A stretch of DNA of 15,708 nucleotides from GCA-003244245 sp036494005 (GCA_036494005.1 DASXOV010000077.1:1-15708), one strand, 5' to 3'. Positions 1 through 6,035 are shown, numbered from the stretch's first letter. Translations and numbers: made by a program. Notes: generated from the sequence alone by a model not told the origin.

Positions 1-137
1 TCGTCGATCAGGACGTCCGGGCCGGCAGCGGATTCACCCGCGACCAGACCATCACCGTCACCGTCGCCCGGGACAGCGGCAACACATCATCGAGCTTCGG
101 TGGCGGATTATTCGGCCAACCCCCAAGCACCCCCTGA
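1..137 (+). CDS. pknB: Ser/Thr protein kinase PknB-like, C-terminal end (5' truncated by window)
   Basis: This is only the last 44 codons, read in the frame that starts at base 3 and ends at TGA 135-137. The peptide runs through a PASTA-like end (GSGFTRDQTITVTVAR) and finishes with a Ser/Gly/Pro-rich tail. PASTA domains form the extracellular, peptidoglycan-sensing part of PknB-type transmembrane kinases that control growth and division. No kinase residues lie in the window, so the call rests on this short tail plus context. In actinobacteria pknB sits next to and convergent with trpG/pabA, and here the leftward trpG ends 56 bp away. The main alternative is another PASTA protein such as a penicillin-binding protein, but the order favours PknB. 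Confidence 0.75.
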   Translation, partial: VDQDVRAGSGFTRDQTITVTVARDSGNTSSSFGGGLFGQPPSTP

Positions 138-142
138 ACCCC

Positions 143-185
143 GCGTGTCCGGCGCCCATACACGGTGTGTCCGGCGCCCATGCGC
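143..185 (-). repeat. 22-bp tandem repeat, copy A (two units)
   Basis: The word GTGTCCGGCGCCCAT occurs at 145-159 and again at 167-181, exactly 22 bp apart, in the gap between the convergent pknB and trpG stops. Read on the minus strand each unit contains ATGGGCGCCGGACAC. The full unit matches the repeat at 2651-2700 at 17 of 22 positions, with the opposite orientation. Confidence 0.75.
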
Positions 186-193
186 AGAGCGGG

Positions 194-838
194 TCAGCGC
201 ACCATCGCCGCGGAGGCCAGCTCACGCATGCCGGTCTCCAGCTCGGCCACCCGCCGTTCCGGCACGTCGGCACCGGCACTGCGCAGCCAGTTCGCCAGCA
301 GCCGGTGCCCGCCGTCGGTGAGCACCGACTCGGGGTGGAACTGCACGCCGTGAATCGGCAGCTCGCGGTGCCGCATCGCCATGATGATCCCCGACTCGGT
401 GCGGCCGGTGACCTCGAGCTCGTCGGGCACGGTGTCGGGCAGCACGGTGAGCGAGTGGTACCGAGTGGCCACGAACGGCTGGGACAGCCCGGCAAGCACT
501 CCGGAGCCGTCGTGGTGCACCAGTGAGGTCTTGCCGTGCAGCAACTCCGGCGCCCGCGCCACGGTGCCCCCCCACACCACTCCGATCGCCTGGTGGCCGA
601 GGCACACCCCGAGCAGCGGGCGACCCTGCCGCGCACAGTCCCGGACGACCTCCATGCTCGCCCCGGCGCGCTCGGGTGTGCCCGGCCCGGGGCTGATCAG
701 GACGCCGTCCGCCGAGGCGACGTCTCCGTCCTCGACGACATCGTTGCGCCGCACCACGCACTCCGCGCCGAGTTGCGCCAGGTACTGGACGAGGTTGTAG
801 ACGAAGCTGTCGTAGTTGTCGATCACCAGGATGCGCAC
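194..838 (-). CDS. trpG: Glutamine amidotransferase, anthranilate/aminodeoxychorismate synthase component II
   Basis: Class I glutamine amidotransferase of 214 aa, the usual family length. It releases ammonia from glutamine for a chorismate-using partner (TrpE or PabB), feeding tryptophan or folate synthesis in the cytoplasm. Visible motifs: an N-terminal VIDNYDSFVYN strand and loop, the oxyanion-loop SPGPGTP at about 49-55, the nucleophile elbow GVCLGHQ with Cys79, and HPE with His168 and Glu170 completing the triad. Neither synthase partner is nearby, so trpG and pabA cannot be separated; many annotations of this locus use either name. The start is GTG at 836-838 with only a weak GGCTGGG ribosome site, and a strong hairpin lies just upstream (847-881). 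It is the last gene of the leftward srtE group and convergent with pknB. Confidence 0.95.
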   Translation of the reverse strand: MRILVIDNYDSFVYNLVQYLAQLGAECVVRRNDVVEDGDVASADGVLISPGPGTPERAGASMEVVRDCARQGRPLLGVCLGHQAIGVVWGGTVARAPELLHGKTSLVHHDGSGVLAGLSQPFVATRYHSLTVLPDTVPDELEVTGRTESGIIMAMRHRELPIHGVQFHPESVLTDGGHRLLANWLRSAGADVPERRVAELETGMRELASAAMVR

Positions 839-846
839 GGACCCAG

Positions 847-881
847 CCTACGGTCGGGAGGTGGTGTTCCCGACCCGTAGG
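847..881 (-). terminator. Strong hairpin between the small membrane gene and trpG (terminator or leader structure)
   Basis: CCTACGG plus TCGGGA (847-859) pairs with TCCCGA plus CCGTAGG (868-881) with one unpaired base and an 8-nt loop. In the direction of the leftward genes it lies after the 51-aa gene and 8 nt before the trpG GTG, leaving room only for a weak ribosome site. No U-run follows, so it may be an attenuator or RNA-processing element rather than a simple terminator. Confidence 0.5.
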
Positions 882-900
882 CGCTCGTCCGGCGGCGAGC

Positions 901-1056
901 TCAGCCGGTCGTGACGTTGTTGAACGGCAGTCTGGCGTCCGCCCAGGGGAACACCACGAACATCAGCAGTGCGAGCACGGCGATGACCAGCAGGAGCACC
1001 TCCACCGTCTTCACCGCTCGCGAACCGGGTAGGTGTCGCCATATCCAGCTGTACAT
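901..1056 (-). CDS. Small single-pass membrane protein (51 aa) of the sortase E-trpG locus
   Basis: The 51-aa product begins MYSWIWRHLPG, continues into one hydrophobic helix at about residues 16-36 (VEVLLLVIAVLALLMFVVFPW), and ends in the conserved-looking tail ARLPFNNVTTG. The ATG at 1054-1056 was chosen because GAGGAG lies a few bases upstream. The longer in-frame version adds an Arg-rich stretch that overlaps the end of the sortase gene spacing and has no better ribosome site. As I recall, small proteins of this type lie between the class E sortase and trpG in many actinobacteria; their function is unknown. It is probably co-transcribed with srtE. A role in envelope assembly is a guess from position only. 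Confidence 0.85.
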   Translation of the reverse strand: MYSWIWRHLPGSRAVKTVEVLLLVIAVLALLMFVVFPWADARLPFNNVTTG

Positions 1057-1094
1057 GCTCTCCTCAGCAAATGATCGTCGGGCCCGTGCGCGCC

Positions 1095-1913
1095 TCATCC
1101 AGCGGTCAGCTCGGCAGGCCGTTCACCGGCGGCCTTCGGGTACTGGGCGACCTGCACACCGTGGATGATGAGGCGCTCCCGGGCGGAGAACTGCGGGTGA
1201 CACGTGGTCAGCGTGATCAACTTGGCCTCGTCGGCGGGTGGAGTCACGCCGGGGTGACCTGGAATCGGAGCGATCACCTCGGTCTGTGCGGGCAGCACGA
1301 CCTCTTTGCCGACCACGTCCCGGTACGGACCGGGCAATGGGCCGGCACCTGTGCAGGGCTGCGACGCCCCCTTGCCCGCACTCCATCCGGCTGCCTCCCC
1401 CTTCAGTGGCAGCACCCGGTAGACGAACCACTGGTTGACCGTCTCCACCACGATGGAGTCGCACGAGGCCAGCAGATCAAGGTCGTTGAACGGCGATCCC
1501 TTGCCGACCCGGTGCCCGGCCACCGCGAAGTCACCGGGCTCCCCCGGCATGGCTGTCCCGACGTAGTGCCCCGGCCCGACGGCCAGGATGTCGGGGGTGG
1601 TGCCCTCCAGGATGGTGAACACGAAATCGGGGCCGAAGGAAGGGATGTAGATCTTGGCGATACCGCTGCCCTCGATGGGCCGATCCGTGAGTCCCCGCTG
1701 ATTGCGCCACTGCTGATCGAGCGTCGAGGTGGCCTGATGCTGCTTCTGAGCGGAGAGCCAGTCGGTGACGTAGACCTCGTAGAAGATGAACAGCAGCACC
1801 ACCAGCCCGAGGGTGATGAGCAGTTCGCCCACCCCGCGGATCACCCCCAGCACGCCGCCGCCCGGCCGGCGCGGTGGCGGGACATCCCGCGTTGGGGACA
1901 GCACATGGGTCAC
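1095..1913 (-). CDS. srtE: Class E sortase
   Basis: 272-aa membrane-anchored transpeptidase that cleaves an LAXTG-type signal and attaches exported proteins to peptidoglycan. It has a Pro/Arg-rich cytoplasmic tail, one transmembrane helix at about 33-48, then the sortase barrel. Catalytic residues are visible: His134 in AVAGHR, Cys238 in TLTTCHP, and Arg247 in SARERL. Tyr117 in the GPGHYVGT motif is a class E feature, linked in studied enzymes to preference for Ala in the second signal position. The start is GTG 1911-1913, preceded by a perfect AGGAGG with a 7-nt spacer, and it overlaps the stop of the upstream DUF881 remnant as GTGA, implying translational coupling. A likely substrate with LASTG lies at 6466-7950. 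Confidence 0.95.
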   Translation of the reverse strand: MTHVLSPTRDVPPPRRPGGGVLGVIRGVGELLITLGLVVLLFIFYEVYVTDWLSAQKQHQATSTLDQQWRNQRGLTDRPIEGSGIAKIYIPSFGPDFVFTILEGTTPDILAVGPGHYVGTAMPGEPGDFAVAGHRVGKGSPFNDLDLLASCDSIVVETVNQWFVYRVLPLKGEAAGWSAGKGASQPCTGAGPLPGPYRDVVGKEVVLPAQTEVIAPIPGHPGVTPPADEAKLITLTTCHPQFSARERLIIHGVQVAQYPKAAGERPAELTAG

Positions 1914-2101
1914 CGCGGTACCTCCTGAGCCGAGATGAGTCGCAAACTACCGGCGTACGCCGGCACCGAGACGGTACGGGGTAGGTGTACCTCGTAACCA
2001 AGTCCGTAGGTCTGCGCATACTGCTGGTAAATCCGAACCTCGTCCTCCATCCAGCGCCGCGTCCACGCCACACCGTCCGGTGACGCCACCGCGCAGAGCA
2101 C
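1910..2101 (-). pseudogene. DUF881 protein, C-terminal remnant
   Basis: A 63-codon frame from GTG 2099-2101; the open frame extends back to a TAG at 2135-2137. From residue 19 on it reads like the end of actinobacterial DUF881 envelope proteins, including Rv0012, the neighbour of trpG in M. tuberculosis: VRIYQQYAQTYGLGYEV, then VPAYAGSLRL and AQ. DUF881 proteins are normally about 230-300 aa with an N-terminal membrane helix, and those parts are missing, because the divergent crgA leader begins directly upstream. The frame is intact and ends in a GTGA overlap with srtE, so it may still be translated and couple srtE translation. The similarity is from memory of the family, not a computed alignment. 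A genuine small protein is the alternative. Confidence 0.6.
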
Positions 2102-2136
2102 CGAATCGCCACGACGTGTCGACCGGAGCCCGCGCT

Positions 2137-2146
2137 ACGTTAACGT
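2137..2146. promoter_or_regulatory. Palindrome ACGTTAACGT in the crgA/srtE divergent region
   Basis: A perfect 10-bp palindrome about 67 bp before the crgA ATG. TACGTT (2136-2141) also resembles an actinobacterial -10 element for crgA. Whether it binds a regulator or is simply part of the promoter cannot be told from sequence. Confidence 0.3.
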
Positions 2147-2212
2147 GTCCGCAGCGCCCGCCCGGCGCCGCGCGGCAGGCACACTGAACGAGCACGCTGA
2201 ACGAGGACGACC

Positions 2213-2479
2213 ATGCCGAAGTCGAAGGTCCGGAAGAAGTCGGTCTACACCCCACCGGCCGGCCAGCGCACTCCTGTGAAGGCCCGTTCCCTCGGCCCCT
2301 CACACCCGTTCTACGTCGCGGTGATGCTGGGAATGATGTTGCTCGGCCTCGCCTGGCTGGTGGTCAACTATCTGGCCGGTGACAAGATCCCGCTGCTGAA
2401 CGATCTGGGCAACACCAACTTCCTGATCGGCTTCACCTTGATGATCGTCGGGTTGTTCATGACCATGCGCTGGCGTTGA
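2213..2479 (+). CDS. crgA: Cell division protein CrgA
   Basis: 88-aa membrane protein, the usual CrgA length. Known CrgA proteins sit at the division site, interact with FtsZ, FtsI/FtsQ and CwsA, and coordinate septation with peptidoglycan synthesis; in streptomycetes CrgA limits early septation. The sequence shows the basic N-terminus MPKSKVRKK, then PSHPFYVAVMLGMMLLGLAW (first helix, about 31-53), a short outside loop with NYLAGDKIPLLNDLGNTNF, a second helix at about 68-84, and the MRWR end. The ATG is preceded by GAGGACGACC. A 13-bp direct repeat (CTGAACGAG at 2184-2192 and 2197-2205) forms the leader. It is divergent from srtE and followed by the PH-like gene on the same strand, as in mycobacteria. 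Confidence 0.97.
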   Translation: MPKSKVRKKSVYTPPAGQRTPVKARSLGPSHPFYVAVMLGMMLLGLAWLVVNYLAGDKIPLLNDLGNTNFLIGFTLMIVGLFMTMRWR

Positions 2480-2495
2480 GTCCATCGCTGGACTC
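2478..2495 (+). terminator. Stem-loop at the crgA stop codon
   Basis: GAGTCCA (2478-2484), a TCGC loop and TGGACTC (2489-2495) form a perfect 7-bp stem overlapping the crgA TGA. There is no T-run after it. It could stop or slow transcription before the PH-like gene. Confidence 0.45.
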
Positions 2496-2607
2496 TCCTA
2501 CGCATCGCCCCGATCACCCGCCCTCCCCTGCTGTCACCATCGGTAGTTGCGCTGCCACGGCGTCTTACGCGGGGTCATCGAACAACATGGCTGGAATTCA
2601 TCCCCAC

Positions 2608-2629
2608 TGTGGACAAGTCCTGTGGATAA
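2608..2629 (-). promoter_or_regulatory. Pair of DnaA boxes upstream of the PH-like gene
   Basis: TGTGGACAA (2608-2616) and TGTGGATAA (2621-2629) are, on the minus strand, TTGTCCACA and TTATCCACA: the preferred actinobacterial box and the perfect E. coli consensus. They share orientation and are 13 bp apart. The locus is normally a few genes from dnaA and oriC, so these may bind DnaA for titration or transcriptional control; two boxes alone do not make an origin. Confidence 0.6.
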
Positions 2630-2650
2630 CTTCGGAGGCAAGGCGCACGT

Positions 2651-2700
2651 ACCGGGCATGAGGGACGGACACACCGGGCATGAGGGACGGACACACCGGG
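2651..2700 (+). repeat. 22-bp tandem repeat, copy B (2.3 units)
   Basis: Two identical 22-bp units at 2651-2672 and 2673-2694, then the first six bases (ACCGGG) of a third at 2695-2700. Each unit carries GGGCATGAGGGACGGACAC. It ends at the ribosome site of the PH-like gene. It is related to the repeat at 143-185 (17 of 22 positions, opposite orientation). Confidence 0.85.
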
Positions 2701-2711
2701 AGGATGGGGGC

Positions 2712-3134
2712 GTGCTGCGCTATTCCCCGAAACCAGCGGCCGTGGTGCTGGCGTGGGTGGCCGCACTGGCTGCGGCGGGCTGGGCGGTGCTGACGCCTGA
2801 CCCGGTCGGACGGGTGCTGGCCGTGGTCGCGGTTGGCCTGCTCGGCTCGCTGGCCCTGATCGCCACCGTGGCCCGGCCGCGGCTGGCCGCCGACCACCAT
2901 GAGCTGCAGGTGGGCCGGTTGCGCGGATCGCGGCGGTGGCCGTGGCGGCGCGTGCACCGGATCGAGGTGGTGCGGACCCGCAGGCTGGGCCGGGACGCCA
3001 CCGTGCTGGAGGTGGAGGCCCGAGATCCCGACGGCACCGAGCATCTGCTGGTGCTCACCCGGCTGGACCTGGGCGCGGATCCGGTGCAGGTGGCGCAGGA
3101 GTTGCGCGAGCTCAGCGGGATACCGGACAGCTGA
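2712..3134 (+). CDS. PH-domain-like membrane protein (Rv0010c-type)
   Basis: 140-aa protein with two N-terminal helices (about 8-26 and 34-54) and a compact basic domain with the family pattern ARPRLA, WRRVHRIEVVRTRRLGR, LEVEARDPDG, LTRLDLGADPVQVAQEL. As I recall it, M. tuberculosis Rv0010c, at the same position beside crgA and ppiA, has the same length and the same DLGTDPVEV-type ending. Function is unknown; bacterial PH-like domains at membranes usually mediate protein contacts, and context suggests division or envelope work. GTG 2712 was chosen because GGGAGGA lies just upstream and the length then fits; the open frame continues upstream only through the 22-bp repeats. Its last 23 bp overlap the convergent rhomboid gene. 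Confidence 0.85.
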   Translation: MLRYSPKPAAVVLAWVAALAAAGWAVLTPDPVGRVLAVVAVGLLGSLALIATVARPRLAADHHELQVGRLRGSRRWPWRRVHRIEVVRTRRLGRDATVLEVEARDPDGTEHLLVLTRLDLGADPVQVAQELRELSGIPDS

Positions 3135-4041
3135 GCTGTGGTTCGGTCGGGCAGGCGGTGAAGGCACTGAGCTGGTACTGCCGCGCCAGCACGCCGAGCA
3201 CGATGACCACCATCAGCGCTACCACGATGGCGGCCTGTACCGCGACCCGGCGGTCCCGCGGCGCGTACACCATCCCGGCCGTGACCGCGGTACCGAACAG
3301 CAGCCCGCCGAGGTGACCGAGGATCGAGATCCCGGGCACCACGAAGCTGATCACCACGTTCAGCAGGATGATGCTCAGCGCGGGGCCCGGGCTGCGGCGC
3401 ATCCGCCGTAGCACCACCGCGAGCCCGCCCATCAGGCCGAACACCGCGCCCGAAGCGCCCGCGGTCGGGATGGTCTGGGCCTGGAACAGGAAGATCGCCA
3501 GGGATCCGCCCAGCAGGGAGACGACGTACACCGCCACGAAACGGGCCGGGCCGAGCACCTGTTCGAGATCACGACCGATCACCCACAAAGCGATCATGTT
3601 GAACGCCAGGTGCAACGGCCCGATGTGCAGGAAACCAGAGGTGAACAGCCGCCACAGGTCACCGTCGGCCACCGCCGTCGGAAGCAGCGCCCACTGGGTG
3701 AACAGCCCCGCTGCGGAGTTACCACCCAGGCTGCCCGCCTGGGCCACCGTGATCGCGAAGATCAGGACGTTGATCGCGATCAGGGTGGGGACGACCACCA
3801 CCCGGCCGGTGAGGTCTGCCCCGGCCACCGTGGTGGCACGCGGCCCGGAACGGGTGCCCTGTGCCACACAGTCGACGCACTGGTAACCGACCGGTGCCTC
3901 ACGCAGGCATTGTGAGCAGGCCGGACGGTCACAGCGCACACAGCGCAGCCCGGTCTCGCGGTCCGGGTGACGGAAGCACACCTGGACCGGCCACGGTGCC
4001 CCCGGGCCTTGCTGTGCCCGGGGGTCTGGCGGGACCGTCAC
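3112..4041 (-). CDS. Rhomboid family intramembrane serine protease with N-terminal zinc-finger segment
   Basis: 309 aa. The N-terminal about 60 residues carry Cys/His pairs (CFRHP, CVRC, CSQC, CVDC; ligands near 22-58) typical of a B-box-like zinc finger seen in actinobacterial rhomboids. The rhomboid core follows with six or seven membrane helices. The catalytic pair is clear: Ser197 in GASGAVFGLMG and His243 in LGHLGGLLFG, with the upstream HLAFNM motif (His144, Asn148) that lines the active site. Rhomboids cut membrane proteins inside the bilayer; the substrate is unknown. The start is GTG 4039-4041 with GGTGGAG 8 nt upstream. The leader carries four imperfect 18-bp repeats. It lies downstream of ppiA on the same strand. 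Confidence 0.95.
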   Translation of the reverse strand: MTVPPDPRAQQGPGAPWPVQVCFRHPDRETGLRCVRCDRPACSQCLREAPVGYQCVDCVAQGTRSGPRATTVAGADLTGRVVVVPTLIAINVLIFAITVAQAGSLGGNSAAGLFTQWALLPTAVADGDLWRLFTSGFLHIGPLHLAFNMIALWVIGRDLEQVLGPARFVAVYVVSLLGGSLAIFLFQAQTIPTAGASGAVFGLMGGLAVVLRRMRRSPGPALSIILLNVVISFVVPGISILGHLGGLLFGTAVTAGMVYAPRDRRVAVQAAIVVALMVVIVLGVLARQYQLSAFTACPTEPQLSCPVSR

Positions 4042-4050
4042 GACATCATC

Positions 4051-4121
4051 TCCACCGAAGAAGAACCTCCACCGGAAACGGGACCTTCACCGAAGATAGG
4101 ACCTTCACGGCAGACAGGATA
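4051..4121 (-). repeat. Four imperfect 17-18-bp tandem repeats in the rhomboid leader
   Basis: Plus-strand units start with TYCACCG/TTCACGG and mostly end with GAACC or GGACC: 4051-4067, 4068-4085, 4086-4103 and 4104-4121. On the coding strand the units look like GGTCC...CGGTGRA, and the one next to the gene supplies its GGTGGAG ribosome site. They occupy most of the 134-bp gap to ppiA. Confidence 0.65.
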
Positions 4122-4175
4122 TGAACGGCTGGTTCGGCGGCGCGGCGGTGTCGTCAGCAGGTCGTATCAGGTCGG

Positions 4176-4718
4176 TCACACCCCAGCTGGTTCGACCGTC
4201 ATCCGTTCGAGCACGATGTTGTTCACCGGCCGGTCCGCCCCACGGGTCGGGGCCGCGGCGATGGCGTCGACGACGGCGCGGGAATCCTGATCGGCCACCT
4301 CGCCGAAGATCGTATGCTTGCGGTTCAGGTGGGTGGCGGGACCCACCGTGATGAAGAACTGCGAGCCGTTGGTGTTCGGGCCCGCGTTCGCCATCGCCAG
4401 CAGGTAGGGCCGGTTGAACTGCAGGTCCGGGTGAGTCTCGTCGCCGAAACGGTAGCCGGGTCCGCCCCGGCCCGTACCGGTCGGGTCGCCGCCCTGGATC
4501 ATGAAACCGGGAATCACCCGGTGGAACAGCGAACCGTCGTAGAACGGCCCGGACAGTTCCCCTTGGGCATTGCGCTGGGAGTACTCCTTGCTCCCCTCGG
4601 CGAGCCCCACGAAGTTCGCCACCGTCTTCGGTGCCTGGTAAGGGAAAAGGGTGACGCGAATGTCACCCTCGCTGGTGTGCAGGGTGACCTGCGTCTCGTT
4701 TATGTTGCCCTCAGTCAC
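4176..4718 (-). CDS. ppiA: Peptidyl-prolyl cis-trans isomerase, cyclophilin type
   Basis: About 180-aa single-domain cyclophilin without a signal peptide, therefore cytoplasmic; it speeds proline isomerisation in protein folding. The cyclophilin core is complete: APKTVANFVGLAEG, FHRVIPGFMIQGGDPTGTG with the catalytic Arg in FHR, MANAGPNTNGSQFFIT and HTIFGEV. It closely resembles M. tuberculosis PpiA (Rv0009) as remembered, which occupies the same place beside cwsA and crgA. I prefer GTG at 4716-4718 because AGGA lies 8 nt before it; the ATG at 4725-4727 (three codons longer) would have no usable ribosome site since a 22-bp palindrome abuts it. It is divergent from the cwsA-like gene. Confidence 0.95.
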   Translation of the reverse strand: MTEGNINETQVTLHTSEGDIRVTLFPYQAPKTVANFVGLAEGSKEYSQRNAQGELSGPFYDGSLFHRVIPGFMIQGGDPTGTGRGGPGYRFGDETHPDLQFNRPYLLAMANAGPNTNGSQFFITVGPATHLNRKHTIFGEVADQDSRAVVDAIAAAPTRGADRPVNNIVLERMTVEPAGV

Positions 4719-4730
4719 CAGGCACATCCT

Positions 4731-4752
4731 GCCACTGCGCGCGCGCAGTGGC
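4731..4752. promoter_or_regulatory. Perfect 22-bp palindrome between ppiA and the cwsA-like gene
   Basis: The half GCCACTGCGCG (4731-4741) is exactly complementary to CGCGCAGTGGC (4742-4752). It sits about 13 nt before the preferred ppiA start, in the divergent gap. It could be an operator for both genes or a leader hairpin of ppiA; alternating CG steps also make it cruciform- or Z-prone. Confidence 0.5.
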
Positions 4753-4832
4753 GGGACCGGGCAGGATTGAGGGGGTCATCCACCCCGGTTGGGGGACTGG
4801 GGGGCACTAGGAAGCTGGGAAGAGGTGAGGAC

Positions 4833-5432
4833 GTGAACGAGGTCGAGACCTTCGCGCGGGCCGGCGAGCGAGCCGGCGCCGCTCTGGGCAGCGGTGTGCG
4901 CATCGCTCGCAAGGGCGCTCGCAAGGGCGCCAAGGTGGCTCGCGAGAACGCGGTGTGGGCCAGCAAGGAGGTCGCACGGCGGATGCCGGAGCACACAGCC
5001 AAGATGACCGAGAACGCCCGCAGAGCTGGGTACGCCGCCCAGACCGCCCTGGCCGAGCGGGCGGACGTGCTCGCTGACAACTGGAGTCCCGCGATGGATG
5101 CCCTGGCCGAGCGCTGGGGTGTCGCCCAGGAGGTGCTCGCCGAGCAGCTGCTCAAGGCTCGCCAGGAGCTCGCCGCGCGGATCGAGCCCGAGCCGCCGCG
5201 ACGCCGCAGGCGCTGGCCGTGGCTGGTGCTGCTGTTGTTCGGCATCGCGGGCATCGCGGGGGCAGCGATACTGGCACGTCGGCCGCGCGAGATCGAGTCC
5301 GAGGATTTCTACGACGCGGACGCAACCTCCCGGGAACCGGGTTCCCGGGACAGCGATCCCGATGCAGGCTGGGGTTCGGCGGCAGGTAACGGCGTGGTCG
5401 GCGTGGAACGGCCCTCGGCCAGCACCGACTGA
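4833..5432 (+). CDS. cwsA: CwsA-like cell wall synthesis protein
   Basis: 199-aa Ala/Arg/Glu-rich helical protein with one membrane helix at about 129-148 (WPWLVLLLFGIAGIAGAAI), preceded by the basic stretch RRRRRW and followed by an acidic, low-complexity tail. Mycobacterial CwsA (Rv0008c) has the same plan, a helical N-terminal region and a C-proximal membrane helix, and the same divergent position next to ppiA. It interacts there with CrgA and Wag31 to place cell-wall growth at poles and septa. Sequence identity looks low and this protein is longer (mycobacterial CwsA is about 145 aa), so the name rests on architecture and synteny. GTG 4833 follows AGAGG and GAGG ribosome signals. The open frame continues 5' through ppiA only as an antisense shadow. 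Confidence 0.7.
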   Translation: MNEVETFARAGERAGAALGSGVRIARKGARKGAKVARENAVWASKEVARRMPEHTAKMTENARRAGYAAQTALAERADVLADNWSPAMDALAERWGVAQEVLAEQLLKARQELAARIEPEPPRRRRRWPWLVLLLFGIAGIAGAAILARRPREIESEDFYDADATSREPGSRDSDPDAGWGSAAGNGVVGVERPSASTD

Positions 5433-5436
5433 TCGG

Positions 5437-5477
5437 CACCGGTAGCCACCGGTGCAGGGTACCGGTGGCTACCGGTG
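5437..5477. terminator. Bidirectional terminator hairpin between cwsA-like and DUF2020 genes
   Basis: CACCGGTAGCCACCGGT (5437-5453) and its exact complement (5461-5477) form a perfect 17-bp stem with a 7-nt loop between two convergent genes. The right arm includes the stop codon of the DUF2020 gene. Confidence 0.85.
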
Positions 5478-6035
5478 CAGGGCGGCGATCACCTTCGCAG
5501 CGATCTGCCGGGCACCGACTGTCTGCCGCTGATCGGTGGTGACCACCACCGCGGTGTCCTGCCGGGTCACCGCGTAGACCGCTCCGTCGGACGTGGGCTG
5601 CGACCCACCGGACCAACCGCCTGGCAGATCGGCCCGGTCCGAGGTGGCCACTGGGGCGGCGGCGTCGACCGTCGCCCCGGCCACCGCCGGCGTGGCCACC
5701 ACGATCCAGGTGCGCACGTCCTCGGCACCGTCACCGAGCCGGTAGAAGAAGCAGGCCGGGTACGGCCGGTCGGCGGAGATCCGCACCTTGCCGATGCGCT
5801 GGCCGTTGGAGAACTCCACCGATCTGGTGTCCAGATAGGGGCATGGCCCATCCCGGGAGGGTCGTGGCTCGGGTGGCGCCACTGCGGGCTGAGGCGCCGC
5901 GGACGAAGGCGGTGCCGCCGCCCCGGGGTTGTCGAGTCTGCTGCTACAGGCAGGAAGTGCCGCCCCGGCTGCCGCGAGGAGAAGCCCGCTCGCAATGACG
6001 GTGCCGAACCGGGTGGCGCGATGCTGAGATGACAT
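5469..6035 (-). CDS. DUF2020 family lipoprotein
   Basis: 188 aa from ATG 6033-6035. The N-terminus has a basic start, a hydrophobic core and a lipobox ending ALPAC with Cys30, followed by a Pro/Ala/Ser-rich linker, so the protein is exported and lipid-anchored on the outer face of the membrane. The folded part has the DUF2020 signature: CPYLDTRSVEFSNGQRIGKVRIS, PACFFYRLGDG, VRTWIVVATP, and a C-terminal VGARQIAAKVIAAL helix. The family is actinobacterial and of unknown role. No clear ribosome site precedes the ATG; the longer upstream frame would destroy the signal sequence, so this start is preferred. It is divergent from the LAXTG protein gene and may share its control region. Confidence 0.88.
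   Translation of the reverse strand: MSSQHRATRFGTVIASGLLLAAAGAALPACSSRLDNPGAAAPPSSAAPQPAVAPPEPRPSRDGPCPYLDTRSVEFSNGQRIGKVRISADRPYPACFFYRLGDGAEDVRTWIVVATPAVAGATVDAAAPVATSDRADLPGGWSGGSQPTSDGAVYAVTRQDTAVVVTTDQRQTVGARQIAAKVIAALHR

Noticed and set aside
1071..1928. 285-aa open frame antisense to srtE
   Set aside because: Shadow of the sortase gene, whose catalytic residues are intact.
2651..2700. CRISPR array
   Set aside because: Units are directly tandem without spacers and there are no cas genes.
2480..2711. Replication origin between crgA and the PH-like gene
   Set aside because: Only two DnaA boxes and no AT-rich unwinding region; dnaA and dnaN are not adjacent.
4314..4832. Upstream extension of the cwsA-like frame through ppiA
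   Set aside because: Antisense to cyclophilin motifs; the ribosome site points to GTG 4833.
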